Source: Nectonema munidae
Taxonomy: Eukaryota > Nematomorpha > Nectonematoida > Nectonematidae
NCBI GenBank assembly: GCA_030549495.1
Contig: JAUIRK010000952.1
Location: forward strand, 682,001 to 746,000
DNA: 64,000 nt
Reading direction: 5' to 3'
This document shows positions 24,627-37,649 of this stretch, piece by piece. Each line of letters starts with the position of its first letter. The stretch's first letter is position 1. The position numbers and the translations under genes are program-made. Below the pieces are notes generated by a model. The model made no database searches, was not told the DNA's origin, and worked only from the letters and a program-made list of their open reading frames with translations.

Positions 24627-26187
24627 TAGGCCCCGGCAGGTATGTGCAAGGGGTAGCATCTGGACCCCCCTGAAAAAAAAATTGAAATAAAATTTTTTGT
24701 TATAACATAACAAACATGAAGTGCTAGTGAGGACTATCAACTTGATAACAAAATTTTTTTTCAAATGTTTAAAAAAATTTGAGGCTTGAATTCCCTATAT
24801 AAAAATCTCCATTTTCAAAGAACTCTCTTTCTTTGTTTCCGCACTTAAAATGGTTTTTTGCTTCAACAGTCTTTTCAGATTCTAACTTTTTTCGTTTTTT
24901 TTTGTTGCGTTTATTTCACACTTAAAGAGTATCCTTTCACTTATGATTTTTAAATATCTTGTTGGATTTCAGAAAAATCAATTCAAGATGGATATTAGAA
25001 ATTTTATACAAATTAAACATAGTCGTGTAACTGAACAAGATGAAAAAAAGCCCGAAAATGATAAAAAAAAAAATAGAAAATCGGTAATTCTAGTAAACCC
25101 AATGAAAGTGAATCTTCTCCTGAATCTAGTTCTTCTCTTCCAAACGAACTAGTACTAGACATTGGAAATTATGTGAATAACAAGCTGGTGGACGAATCTT
25201 TGAAGCTACAACTCCTAACAAAACCATATACACCTACTGTTAATTACGATTTTAAAAAAGATGTAGATGAAAATAAAAGGTGTTTCCGTCATCCATGGCT
25301 TACACACCACGCTCCTTGGTTAACGTACTCTCCAAAATTAAAAGGACCGCTTTGTGTAATGTGTGTAGTATTTCCTTAAGTTGTTCATAGAGGGATTCAG
25401 GGTAAATTCATTAAAGCACCATCCACCAACTACCAACAGTTCAATGAGCAGGCAGGAATCCACATGGCAAGTGAATGGCACAAAAAACTTTAGAGAAAAA
25501 ACCTTGAATCAAAAAACGTTGACGATTATTTCTCCATAAGTGTTTTCATTCCTTATCTTGACTCGCTCATTTCTTCTCTGTAAACTCGTTTTCCCGAACA
25601 AAAATCTCACTTTGACGTGAGTATATTTCATCCCTCACACATTGAAAACACCACTCGAAAAGATCTTTTTGAGAAAGTCTCCCAAATCCAAAACATTTAT
25701 GCTATTGATCATTTAGAAAATGAATCATTGAGTTGCTTTGATTTTTGGTTAGTGTCAAAGGATAACGAAAGCAAAATAGAGTTCATCGAATTGCTCACAC
25801 CCAATTTTATCCTGCTATTAGAGAAGCTATTTTGATTCTACTAACTCTCCCTGTGACGACATGCACCATCGAAAGATCGTTTACCACGCTGAGAAGAGTG
25901 AACACTTGGTTAAGATCAACTATGTCTGACGAGCGTCTTTCTGGTCTCTGCATGCTGAGCGTCCACCGCAAAAAGGTTAATGAGGAAAAAAACTGTTAAT
26001 GGAAAGAGTTGTAAATAGGTTCGGGAACAAGAAAAGAAGACTTCAATTCCTTTTTAAATAAATCAAATCTTCATATAAACGTGAGTTTTTTTCTTTTTCA
26101 AAGATTCCCATAATAGTTTATCAATTTTTTTTTCTAAAATTTAGTGAAAAAAATGTGCACCTCCCTTAAATTTTTCTGCCGCGCCTG
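24627..26187 (+). mobile_element. hAT element, ZMYM1-like transposase, internally deleted
   Basis: The ends TAGGCCCCGGCAG and (reverse complement) CAGGCGCGGCAG form a short imperfect inverted repeat. Inside, 25173-25379 encodes a TTF-type zinc finger (RCFRHPWL ... GPLCVMCVVFP), the usual N-terminal module of ZMYM1-like hAT proteins. 25830-26000 encodes the C-terminal dimerisation region (LPVTTCTIERSFTTLRRV, then WLRSTMSDERLSGL). The RNase-H-fold catalytic centre between them is largely missing and the frames are interrupted. A non-autonomous, internally deleted and decayed copy is the simplest reading. Confidence 0.75.
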
Positions 26188-27749
26188 TGCATATGCTGAT
26201 AGTTAAAATTATCAAGAATTTATTTTTATTATATTTAGAGGTGTTAATATGCGCATATTATATTTTGATAATTTCATAAAAAAATTAACTTACGACATCT
26301 TATAACTATTTATTACTTAAAATTAAAAAATGATATATATTTTCTTTTATTCGAACAAAATTTGAAGTTTGAAGTATTTTAAAAATTTTGATTTTTTATT
26401 TAATTATCCGAAAGTCTTTCGTAAATAAAAGTTTTACTATGAGTCTTTATCTGAAATTCAATTTTAAAACCTTTTTATACAAAGATCTTTTTCTTTTTTT
26501 TAGGTTAATACGACATAAAAAAAACTTGAAACAGTGAAAATTAAAATATATTTGTTTAAAAAAGTACACAAATATCGCAAGATTTAGTATTTGAAGCAGT
26601 AGAAAATTCTTTCAATAAAATTTTTCAGAAAGAACTGAAGAAAATTCTATCTCTTCGATATAATAGAGGCAGGTAGGTCCTTTTAGACTTCCAAAAGTTC
26701 TAGAATCTACATTATTTGGAAAATAAATTGTCAAGAAATACTCATTTTTCGCTACCATCCCATATTACAGCAAATTAATATCGGAAAACTTTATTTTATT
26801 TATTTTTATGTGATTTTTTGTTTTTTTCAGAAACAAGATGTTTTTCTAGAGGTAAATATTCAGTTCATAATTAGATAAGATATCTTTTAGAACCTTTTTC
26901 GAAAAAATTGTTTATAAATGATGAATTGTAGTTCCTATTTCTGAAGATTTGGCGATTTTTCTAAGGTTATTATAACTTTTTAGAATCTACCAATCCATAT
27001 ATGATATATGAGATCGCTACAAATTATATCATTGGCTGACTTCTCCGCCTTTGGGAAAATAATTTTTATTCGACATCATAAATGTTAATTTAATAGGAAT
27101 ACGAATGATTTCTTTAGACTTCTAAATTCAAAATAAACGTATGCTTAGAAAGATTGAATTTCTAATAAAATGAATTAGTTTCGGAAAATTTTAAAATATT
27201 CCAATTTCCCTTCAATGCCAAAAATCAACAAACCCGTTTTTCTTCATACACCTAACAATGTTAAACTACCTCACTTTATGCAAACTTTCCGTTCTTTTTC
27301 CTCACTTCAAATCAAAAAAATATATAAATATAAAATTACAAATAGTTTTATAATTATAATTTATGAAATTTTTTTTTTTCATCAAAATTTCTTCTTAACT
27401 TTTTAAACATTGCTTATTATTTTTAATGGTAGTTAAAAAAACCACATAAAGTTAAAATATGCTAGTTTTTAAAATGCAAAAAAAGAAAAAATAAGCTTAA
27501 TACGAACGCAGACAGAGTAAATAAAAAAATAAGAAAAAAAATGTTTAAAAGTAATGCGGCATAAACTTTATTGGTTAATGAGATTATTAATTGAAAACAA
27601 ATTACTATTATTATCTATTCGCATAAAATTTATTTCTTCAAAAATGTCGTTCGTGATATCAACTTTCTTGTACTTTGCAATAAAAACAGATACTTTTTTC
27701 AGAAACTTAAGGACATTTTTATCTTGAAAAAATTCGTCATATATAAACA
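26188..27749. other. non-coding stretch
   Basis: Very AT-rich sequence with no supported gene. Short ORFs such as 27215-27406 were not recognised. Confidence 0.4.
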
Positions 27750-29125
27750 TTATAGTTTCTCAGCATCTTCGTTAGCTTTTATAGTGGAATATTTTTGAAA
27801 ACGTCCCTTTTCACTTTGACTGATTTCTAAGCTACATTTTTGCTCTTCTTTTTTAACAAAGTCCAAAATGTTCCATATTGAAGGATTAGCAAGATGAATA
27901 GCACAACGTAGGCTAAAAAATATTTTATATTAATATACTTATATTAAAAAAGGAAATTTTTGATTTACCCATTGTGCCAGCCTTCACATTGATTATTATT
28001 AGTCCGAATTTTTCAATTATGGAGATTCCATAAAGAAGGCTCGAAAAGAAGGAAGCATGTTTTTTCAAAGTATTCATAGAAATTTCTCATTGAAAAAAAA
28101 AGATTTGTAAGCGCTTTAATTCTTCTATAAATTTTTTCAACCTTAAACAAAAATGATATGTTCTATCTTTCTTAAAAAAACTATACTTGATGTAAGGGCA
28201 AAAAAGCAATTGTCATGATCATTTTGATTGTAAATCTGAAAGTAAGATTATTTTGATATTTTTCTTTAAAACCAAAATGAATAACGTTTTTATATATTTA
28301 TTGCGTAAAATGGAAATAACAACCTTGGTATTTAGATTCAGGATATACCTAAAAGCATATAATTTGTGATGAAAATAAAACAAAAATTTGAAAAATAACA
28401 AATTTTTTTTGATGCATTCATTATGGCCATTTCGAAATCCCCATTGAAAAGCTATATATTTAATATCCCAAACTCTTTCAATGTTTTGAAGACCTCCCTA
28501 AAAAATTTTAATAAAATATAAAAATTTTTTATTTAATTTGATATACTTGTAAGAATTTTCTGTTTTATCTGGTAGTAAACTGTATAATACAGGAATCTGT
28601 ACATTCATATAGAAGATATGAACAGTAAAAATTTGATAAAAATTTTTTGGACATTTTTTAAATATACCATCTACAAAAATACATCATCAAAGGCGTTGAA
28701 CATTTGAGAATATCTAAAGGCAAAAGATTAAGATAAATTTTCATTTATTTGGATAAATATTACCTAAACACAAAAGCCGTAAAAACTAATAGTCTTTTTT
28801 GCCCCAAAAAAATTGTATTCTTCAGGAATTTGAAAGTCTATAGATTTAGGAGGTTTCTCGAGGCCTCTATTTCTTCTAATAAATCGCTTTATACTTTCGG
28901 GTTTTGGCAAGCAATCGAACTTTTCTTGGTTTAGCTCACAGATATTGTCTCTTAAAATGAATACAGTTTAAACAATTAATTTCCATTAAAACGATAAAAC
29001 CTATGAATTTTAGATGTAGGGGAGAAAATTTTTTCAGGCGCTTCTTTTTTAATTGCGTTCAGAGTCATTCTCTTGATTGTAGATGAAAAATCATGATTAT
29101 GCGCCTTTTTCTTTTTTATTTCATT
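27750..29125 (-). pseudogene. MULE transposase pseudogene with apparent introns
   Basis: The minus strand decodes a MULE transposase of the FLYWCH-associated type in pieces, in the correct order: HNHDFSSTIKRMTLNAIKKE (about 29090), LPKPESIKRFIRRNRG (about 28890), DGIFKKCPKNFYQIFTVHIF then SLLPDKTENSYK (28670-28547), EVFKTLKEFGILNI with NGDFEMAIMNA (28497 on), YPESKYQGCYFHFTQ with KMIMTIAFLPLHQV (about 28355-28190), FYEYFEKTCF and TNNNQCEGWHNG (to 27969), and LRCAIHLANPSIWNILDFVK (27912-27750, ending in TAA). Several gaps have intron-like GT/AG edges: TTACAA|GTATAT to TTTTTTAG|GGAGG, and AATGG|GTAAAT to TTTTTTAG|CCTAC, each joining in frame. In-frame stops (for example before KIRTNNN and after FGILNI) show it no longer codes. 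The catalytic VDGTF and DFE positions correspond to DGIF and DFE here. Confidence 0.75.
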
Positions 29126-29394
29126 AAATCTAACGTCTAAACTTTTTTTTATAAATTATTGTTCCTTAAAAAAAGCAAAAATTAAGATTCAACAAAATAA
29201 AACATAATAAATTGATATTTAACCTTTGCATTTTTTGCTATTATGTAAAGTGCAAACATATCTTTTTCTTTCTCCAGCTAAAATTCATATTCATTAAAAT
29301 CTCAAAATAAATTTCAACAATAAACTTACTCATAATAATAATAATAGCCATTAATCAGCATCATTGTAGTAGTAGAGAAAAAGTTAGTGTATCT

Positions 29395-29766
29395 ATGCTA
29401 TACATGCAGTGTATGTCAAGTAGAGTAATTATTATGGAGATGGCTGTTTACGAAGAAGTGATGACATTTGTATCTGCCTACGCACCACAGGTTGATTTTA
29501 GTTTAGAAGAAAAAGTGGAGTTTTACAATTGTTTGACTGAAGTGATGATGAAGGTAAAGGGTAAGTGCGTTGTTCATTTCAATGGACATGTTGGTAGAGA
29601 TGCTGAGGTTTCGCAGACGTTCACGGAGGTTTTGGTTTTGGAAAAAGGAAATAAAGAGGGAGAAATGCTGCTAGAGTTTGCCGATAGTTTTGACCTCAAG
29701 ATTGTCAATACCTGTTTCAAAAAAGAGAAGGAAAAATTGATAACTTTTGATTCGGAGGGGAAGTGA
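29395..29766 (+). pseudogene. LINE endonuclease part
   Basis: TFVSAYAPQVDF then KVEFYNCLTEVM and VHFNGHVGRDAEV match the second half of the apurinic-endonuclease domain (the family consensus is GDFNxHxG; here the Asp is replaced by His, giving VHFNGHVG). The N-terminal half is missing. It belongs to the RTE-like LINE. Confidence 0.8.
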
Positions 29767-30178
29767 GTGTAACAGATTATATATTGGTTAGAAAAAGGAA
29801 AAAAAAAAAAGGATTTTTAATCCAACGATTATAGGGAAAAGAAAGAGAGAGTGAAAACTTGGAAACTGAAAGAGACTCGTGCAAAGGAAAAGTTTGGTAG
29901 AGAAGCACAGCGTATTCTGGAAGGGGCCAATTGCTGGGATGACAAGATGAAGGTTTTATCAAATGTTACGAAAAAAGTGTGCGGCGTCTCGAAATCTAGA
30001 GGAGAAAGAAATGTCCAGGATGTTAAGAATGCAGTTAAAAATAAGAAATCGAAATACAAAAATTGGTGTAAAGTAAAAACGGAGTTAGCTAGAAAGGATT
30101 TTGTGGAGAGCAGGAAAGAGGCAAAAAAGGTCACTAGGAGGGCAATGACCGACGAAGTTAAAAAGGAATTAAAAGAAT

Positions 30179-31180
30179 TTGAGACGGGAAGAAAGAATGA
30201 GAAAAGTCTTTAAAATGGCAAAACATAGCACTAGAAATAAAAAAGATATTGTTGGCGTGCCTTGCATATCAAATAAAAACGGAAACAAACATCTTGATCT
30301 AGAAGACAGATTGAAAATATGGAAAGGATACTGTGAAGAACTGTACAATAATGAAAATTCTTGGGAAATTTCTCCCAGTAACAATATTATCCAGGGCCCA
30401 GTAAGGCTAATAACAGCAGAGGAGATAAAGGCCGCTATATTGAAGATGAAGCATGGTAAGTCGGCTGGCCCAAGTGGTGTACCTATTGAGGTGATTGAGA
30501 TGTGTCAATTTGAAAATGAGTTAGCAAAGATTGGAAATCGAATGATGGATGGAGAAAAAATGCCAGAAAGTTGGAGAAAAAGCGTTTTGGTTCCGTTGTA
30601 CAAGGGGAAAGGGGATGCAAAAGAGTGTAAGAATTACAGAATTCTGAAAATGCTGGAGCACGGTATGAAGGTTTTGGAAAGAGTGTTTGAAGGTAGGATC
30701 AGAGCGAAAGTTGATATTGATGATCTGGAAATGGGGTTTACACCAGGAAAAGGCACTATAAACGCAATTTTCATAAAGAGGCAACTGATTGAGAAGTATT
30801 TGAGAGTTGGAAAAGAATTGTATATAGCGTTTGTCGATCTTGAGAACGCTTTTGATTCAGTTCCTAGGAATGTTATACGTTGGGCATTAAGAAAGAAGGG
30901 TATACCTGAGTTTGAAGTGAACGCAGTAAAGGAAATGTATCGAGATTCAAGAACAGCAGTGCGTATCGAAGGTGAGCTTTCAGAGTGGTTTAAAATAAAT
31001 GTTGGTGTTCACCAAGGGTCTGTAATAAGTCCTTTGTTGTTTGTCATAGTGATGGACGCTCTAAGCTCGGAAATCCCGAAAAATAATCGTGAATTTTTGT
31101 ATGCTGATGATTTCATAGTTGTAGGTGATAGTTTGGATGAGTTGAATGTTAAGTATACCGAATGGAAAAGAGCACTTTAA
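30179..31180 (+). pseudogene. LINE reverse transcriptase part
   Basis: Fingers and palm motifs are in order: MKHGKSAGPSGVPIEVI, VLVPLYKGKGDAKECKNYR, YIAFVDLENAFDSVPR with the first catalytic Asp, GVHQGSVISPLLF, and FLYADDFIVVGDSLDE with the YADD active site. The domain itself is open from end to end. The opposite-strand ORFs are shadows. It continues, after a frame change, into the finger block. Confidence 0.9.
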
Positions 31181-31216
31181 AGAAAACGATTAAAAATAAA
31201 TGTAGCAAAGACCAAA

Positions 31217-32008
31217 GTGATGATCGTGAGTAATAAAACTAATGGTGTCAGGGAAGTGAGTAGTGTCGACCCCTGTTCATTATGTGGACTGAGGGTAATG
31301 AGAAACACCATTTTATGTACGACTTGTAATAAGTGGGTTCACAAAAGATGTTCCTCTATAAAGGGCTCTCTTTCTGCAGTGAGTGGCTTTGTTTGTAGAA
31401 AGTGCAAAAATGGAGACAGCGTAAGTACTCTTGTTGAAAAAGTCAAATTAAGAGATGATACGTTGGATGTTGTTGATGAGTTATGTTATTTGGGCGATAT
31501 GATCAATTGCAGCAGTGATGTTTCTAGTAGCGTAAGAGCGCGAATACGCCTACGTTGGAAAAAGTTGAAGGAATTATCTGGCTTACTGTGTGGAAATTTT
31601 TTATCTGACGAACTAAAAGCAAGGCTGTATAAAGTTTGCGTTAGAAGTACGATTTGTTACGGTTCTGAATGCTGGGTGATGAAGAAGGCTGACACGAGAA
31701 GGCTACAAACAACTGAGATGAGAATGATTAGGATGATGTGCGGAAAGACGCTGGAAGATAGGATTGCCAACGATGTGTTGAGAAAGAAAATTGGAATTGA
31801 GGATATAGAAGTGCATTTAGAAGAGATTAGATTACGTTGGTTTGGTCATGTTGAAAGGATGTCCGAAGGGAACGTTGTAAAGAAGATAAAAGATGAATTG
31901 ATTGATGGGAAGATGAAGAGAGGAAGACCAAAGAAAGCATGGAATGAAGTGATTCATCACGATATGGAAAAAAGAAAGCTTGTGCGAAGGATGCTAAAGA
32001 AAGAATGA
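31217..32008 (+). pseudogene. LINE PHD-type finger and C-terminal block
   Basis: Residues 20-63 form a C4HC3 pattern: C20, C23, C34, C37, H42, C45, C60 and C63 (CTTCNKWVHKRC at the core). This is followed by VDELCYLGDMINC, ICYGSECWVMKKAD, IRLRWFGHVERM and the basic KMKRGRPKKAWNEVI tail, all typical of the post-RT region of RTE-like elements. The finger sits between the RT palm and the KYLG-like motif, probably as a nucleic-acid or protein contact (inference). The start at 31217 is only where this frame opens. Confidence 0.8.
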
Positions 32009-32242
32009 AATGGCGTAGTTGTTGCAACAAACTGGTTGACCCCGACTCTTTGGGAACAATAACCAGGCCTAGAAGGCAAAATGGATGATGATGATGATGA
32101 TAAAATATTGTTAATATATCACCCTATGCATTACACTTAATCCCTAGCTTCACTTGTAGGCATCATGTGTTTCTGATTATATTTTTCTGCAAGCGAGTAT
32201 GCTGAGTGAATAGCCCTAATGTCCGCTTTCCTATAACTACAG

Positions 32243-33774
<1,532 letters not shown>

Positions 33775-34203
33775 AATTATGTGATGTATAATTTTATCCA
33801 CTAGAAGTTACATAACAAATGTGTTATATGATTATGATTTTACTGTATTTTATTAAGTTTTAGTCTTTTTAGCATTAGAACAATATTATTTTATTGGTTG
33901 CAAAGTCACGCAAAATGTCAAATTGTATTTACATACATTTTCGGTGAAATAGCCGTCCTCCAAATGTCCACGTGGTAAAATTTTGTCCAGCTACATGTCT
34001 ATCAAACAAATGTCCGGGAACCATTCTTTATACATAGGAAAAGGAGAACATGGATGAGGGAAGTTCAATAAAACAAATGGTATTCATACGGAATTATTTT
34101 TTTGTGTGTGTACAATGTAGAATAATTTATGTATTTTATGTGAATGTTTAGAATGCGTGCGTCCAACACCCATTAAAGCTTCTGCATTCAATCAAGAGAA
34201 GAA
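33775..34203. other. non-coding stretch upstream of the receptor-like gene
   Basis: AT-rich. CAAATGTCCACGTGG and CAAATGTCCGGGAACCATTC near 33960-34025 might be the right end of the hAT relic. No promoter motif can be singled out. Confidence 0.3.
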
Positions 34204-35163
34204 ATGATCAACTGCATAACAGTTGGTGCCTCCTTTCGCACTGTGGTGTCCATGACAAGTTTGACAGTGGAGTACTTTGTGCATTCAAGTTTAAAAAAGT
34301 TTCGAGTGAAAAACGTGTACTATGACTTGCTCTGCAATCTCAACATGTTACAATTTTTTTACTGCATCCTCAGCACAGTTATAGGCTTGAAAAACGTGCT
34401 TTTCACCAAAAAGTGCGCGGATATAACGAAACTAGACATCATTTTGTATCGCGTTGCATTGTCACTCATTTCGTCCATAGCTGACTACTTTGAAATACTC
34501 TCCCTCTTCCATCTATACTATTGGGTAACGAAGTGTAAGCTTATGTCGTCATGGCAAAAAAGTTTTGCCTTTAAATACTCCAGATACTTTATCGTATCGA
34601 TACTGACCATTTTGCATATACCCTTATTTGCTCACCGTGTGAGTGGGAGAAAGGAATGCATTTGTGAATCCTACTTGAAACAAAGTCTTACAGAAATAGA
34701 TGCATACATCTTCTTCATAAAAGTTTCTCTCTTCTTCTTCTCTGCTATCATGTTTTATCCGTTGTTTAGGTTGTACGCGCATGTCAGAAAAATTGATGCT
34801 TCAAATGGACCTCCAAAAATGGCAACACACATTGAAATGCCAAAAGAATATTCAAAAGCTACGTCACAAACGCATAAATACGTTGTTGTGTCTTTGTATA
34901 AAAAAATTTCATTTTTGATTCTCTACATCAGCATTCACGAATTATCAATGATTCTTCAATTAAGTTTAGTGATTCTTACAAAAATTGAGGTAATTGAATT
35001 TCGCTTCTGTACACTCATTGTCTTGATTAACTTCAAAGATAGCTACTACACAATGTCCATTTTAGCTTTACTGCTATTCGATAAAAATATTAAAGGATTG
35101 GCCTTCTCCAAGTTTTCAAGCTACAAAAGAAAACTTATTCAGAAATGGAGGCTGCATCATTAA
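34204..35163 (+). CDS. orphan seven-helix receptor-like protein, 319 aa
   Basis: An intact single-exon ORF with seven hydrophobic segments at about residues 5-26, 38-66, 77-107, 126-144, 167-193, 227-257 and 267-292. Features fit a divergent rhodopsin-like receptor: Cys71 just before helix 3 and Cys152/Cys154 in the loop after helix 4 could form the usual disulfide. HLYYW replaces DRY at the end of helix 3, and DSYYTM stands where NPxxY would be. The charged segment DKNIKGLAFSKF follows, like helix 8. The N-terminus before helix 1 is only a few residues long, so an upstream exon is possible. A poly(A) signal lies at 35475. No family was recognised and no ligand can be proposed. Confidence 0.6.
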   Translation: MINCITVGASFRTVVSMTSLTVEYFVHSSLKKFRVKNVYYDLLCNLNMLQFFYCILSTVIGLKNVLFTKKCADITKLDIILYRVALSLISSIADYFEILSLFHLYYWVTKCKLMSSWQKSFAFKYSRYFIVSILTILHIPLFAHRVSGRKECICESYLKQSLTEIDAYIFFIKVSLFFFSAIMFYPLFRLYAHVRKIDASNGPPKMATHIEMPKEYSKATSQTHKYVVVSLYKKISFLILYISIHELSMILQLSLVILTKIEVIEFRFCTLIVLINFKDSYYTMSILALLLFDKNIKGLAFSKFSSYKRKLIQKWRLHH

Positions 35164-35474
35164 GTGTTAATCATATTCCTAAATGCTTTTTTTGACTTTG
35201 CATCCAAAGCATGCCACACGTTCGAGGGTTTAATCAAATCCTATTTTTGAAACTTCATTTCCCAACTCCAAAAATCTTCACTTCAATTCATGCTTCACTC
35301 ATTTCAATTTTTACCCCCGCAAAAAAAATAAACGCCTTCCTACATCGTGGAGTTGCTGAAATGCCAAAAGTCTTAATCAGACTCCCCCGGCTATTTAGAA
35401 CCAAAACACATGCTTTTTTTTTTAAAAAATTGTATAATTGTTATATTCAGCTTGTTTAATCGTTGTTATCGAAA

Positions 35475-35480
35475 AATAAA
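35475..35480 (+). terminator. AATAAA poly(A) signal
   Basis: AATAAA about 310 bp after the stop of the receptor-like gene, followed by a T-rich tract. In such AT-rich DNA chance occurrence is likely; another AATAAA-like string lies near 35325. Confidence 0.35.
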
Positions 35481-35728
35481 TTTTTTTTTTATTTCTCGTG
35501 ATAATTTTTTTTATAAATGTGTACTTCTAACAGTGAAAAAGTCATAAGAACAATTCTTATTCAAATTGAGATCAACAAACATTAAAGAAAAAAGTGAGTA
35601 TAAGAACTTACGATAGGAAAATGCTTTTTAATGTTCACAGAACCAAAAAGCAATGGTGAAAAGAATATTTTTAAATAGTAAAAAGTTTATGTTGAAAGCG
35701 TAAACAACACATCTTTTCTTTAACTTAA

Positions 35729-35859
35729 CCCATTTACGACCAATGTTCCTATTTTGGAACATAAGTAATTTCATCTTCGTCTGCTTTTTTCAATGACTTT
35801 GAATATAAATCGTCTGCGTTTTTTTTAGATATCGTCTGCTTTGCTTGGTCTTAAATGGG
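35729..35859 (+). mobile_element. piggyBac-type MITE, copy 4 (divergent)
   Basis: 131 bp flanked by TTAA at 35725-35728 and 35860-35863. The ends CCCATTTACGACC and (reverse complement) CCCATTTAAGACC are inverted. The interior differs from copies 1-3 but retains TTCGTCTGCTTTTT, AATCGTCTGCGTTT and ATCGTCTGCTTTG. Confidence 0.85.
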
Positions 35860-37025
35860 TTAAAGTTAAACACAAAATTAAAAAGCAAGCTCCTATTCTG
35901 TTATATATATATATATATATATAGTATTTATGAGGATGAAAGAAAAAAAAGAATTTAGAGCAGAAACATTCATCATACACGATATTGGAGTTCTGGAAAT
36001 GCCACGGCAGATATCAAAAATCCAGGAGTACTGTAAAGTATGAAATTTCTACAAATTAAATCCCAGACTTTCAAGTTTTTTCATATCAATTTTTTTTATA
36101 AAAAAAAAAGATCTTTTATGACATTTGTCCTTCATATATCAATCTAAAAATCACTGAAATTTTAATAATAAGTGTTCAGCGACTAAAAAAATAATTTTTT
36201 AAAAATGTTTTTTCAACAAATTTGTTTTTGTACCATAGTAATAAAGTATATGTAACATACCAAATAAGCAAAGGATACGAGATTTTGCGAGACTACTAAA
36301 TATCTTATTTTCATAATGGATACAATTTTATCCAACGTATAGTCAAAATTTTCAATCAAATAGGTATATTAAAAATTTTAGTTTGTTTTTTTACAAATAA
36401 CCTAATGAGCATAGTTGTGTCAAATTTATAACCACCAAAAGATGGAAGATTGTGTAACTTCACGGCGTTGCAAAAACACTAAAGTTTATTTCACAGGATC
36501 TCAGGAACGATCACCGTCAACTTATGTTTCAATAACGTCTCGATAAACGGAAACTTCTCTACATTGAAAGTGTTTTCTTTATAAAACTAACAGACAAATT
36601 TAAATGCGCAAGAACTACTTTTGCAATAAAATTTTGGAGGAGTTGGAAAAATTGGTTCTTTAAATTTTTATAAAAAATTTTATGTCGTTAAATTTAACTT
36701 ATCAGACTAAAATGAAAAGAGAACACTTTTAAACTTTATTTCAAGGATAAATAATATGAATTATAAATGGAAGGAAAAAGGGAGATAAAAGGAACTATGC
36801 TAAAAGTCAATAGAAAATTGGTTCAAAGTTTTATGATTAAAAATACCAGTGTTCAAACTGGAGCAAATATTTCTAAAGGATATGATTTCATGGTAAAATC
36901 AGTTTCCAGAAAAACAAAACTCCATTCTCTTCATGTTTTGGGAAACATCTTTGAATAAAGGAGAAAATTTTTGGGTGTTAAAGATTAAATTACGAAGGTG
37001 TCTTTTCGCAAGCGTAGGAGAATAG
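35860..37025. other. non-coding stretch
   Basis: Includes a (TA)n tract near 35901-35922. The ORF at 36767-36958 (63 codons) is unrecognised. No gene supported. Confidence 0.4.
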
Positions 37026-37171
37026 GGCGTGAGTAAGGCTGGTTAAATGCTGGGTTTCGAAAACTCAAGGTCTTGGGTTCGATCCCGCATCAAGCCTACT
37101 TTCTCATAGTTCGATACAAGCGGCACATTTGTGCCTTCTCGATGAAAACACCTTATGGTACCTTTAACTTT
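37026..37171 (+). repeat. tRNA-Ser-derived SINE
   Basis: The head is tRNA-like: GGCTGGTTAAATG (A-box side), an anticodon-like stem-loop TGGGT-TTCGAAA-ACTCA with anticodon CGA, and the B box GGTTCGATCCC. The T stem and acceptor stem pair poorly, so it is not a functional tRNA gene. The body TAGTTCGATACAA and the tail TTGTGCCTTCTCGATG ... TATGGTACCTTTAAC follow. Tail or body matches occur at 17274, 37485 and 62445, so it is a repeat family. Confidence 0.75.
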
Positions 37172-37484
37172 GTGAATTTGGTCCATGTTTAAATTTTTTA
37201 TCTCTTCCTAATATCACATGGTTCAACTTGGCTACGTTGTTCATTTTTACATAGTTTTTTATAATCTTGTTTGAAAGATTTCCCCCAAGCATATGACACT
37301 TTGGAGTGTACATATACGAAAATGGGTTAAATAAAGAAATTATTTTAGCAATTTTCAACATATCTGGAAAAACTCATTCATGAATATGATTTAATTATGA
37401 GTTTAAATAGAAAGAGATACTTTTAGCTAATTTATTTGAGATATTTTCCCAACCATGATACAGATGAATAAAATGACTTCATTG

Positions 37485-37528
37485 TGCCTTCTTGACGAAA
37501 ACACCACATGGTATCTTTATCTTTATTA
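37485..37528 (+). repeat. SINE tail copy
   Basis: CATTGTGCCTTCTTGACGAA then AACACCACATGGTATCTTTA matches the 3' tail of the SINE at 37026-37171. The head is absent. Confidence 0.65.
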
Positions 37529-37649
37529 AAAAACTTATATAGTTAGCAAAAGGTCGCGCGACATTAAACAAAAAGAATTTTAATCCAAGAAAATATTTAT
37601 GTTTAACAACTGAGTTTAAGAAAAGGACTTGAATAGGGAATGTCATAAC

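Larger units (their letters stand above)
29371..32101 (+). mobile_element. RTE-like LINE with PHD-type finger, 5'-truncated
   Basis: An approximately 2.7-kb non-LTR retrotransposon: the end of an APE-type endonuclease (29395-29766), a linker (29851-30213), the reverse transcriptase (30179-31180) and a zinc-finger plus C-terminal block (31217-32008). It ends in a GATGATGATGATGATAAA tail, as is common for RTE elements. Three frame changes separate four open blocks, so this copy cannot make one protein, although each block is long and well kept, implying moderate age. The 5' end falls within the endonuclease, as expected for target-primed integration. Confidence 0.88.

Noticed and set aside
36767-36958. 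63-codon basic ORF
   Set aside because: No recognised domain and no context. Chance ORFs of this size are common here.
37026-37095. Functional tRNA-Ser gene
   Set aside because: The T stem and acceptor stem pair poorly, and body and tail sequences shared with other loci show it is a SINE.
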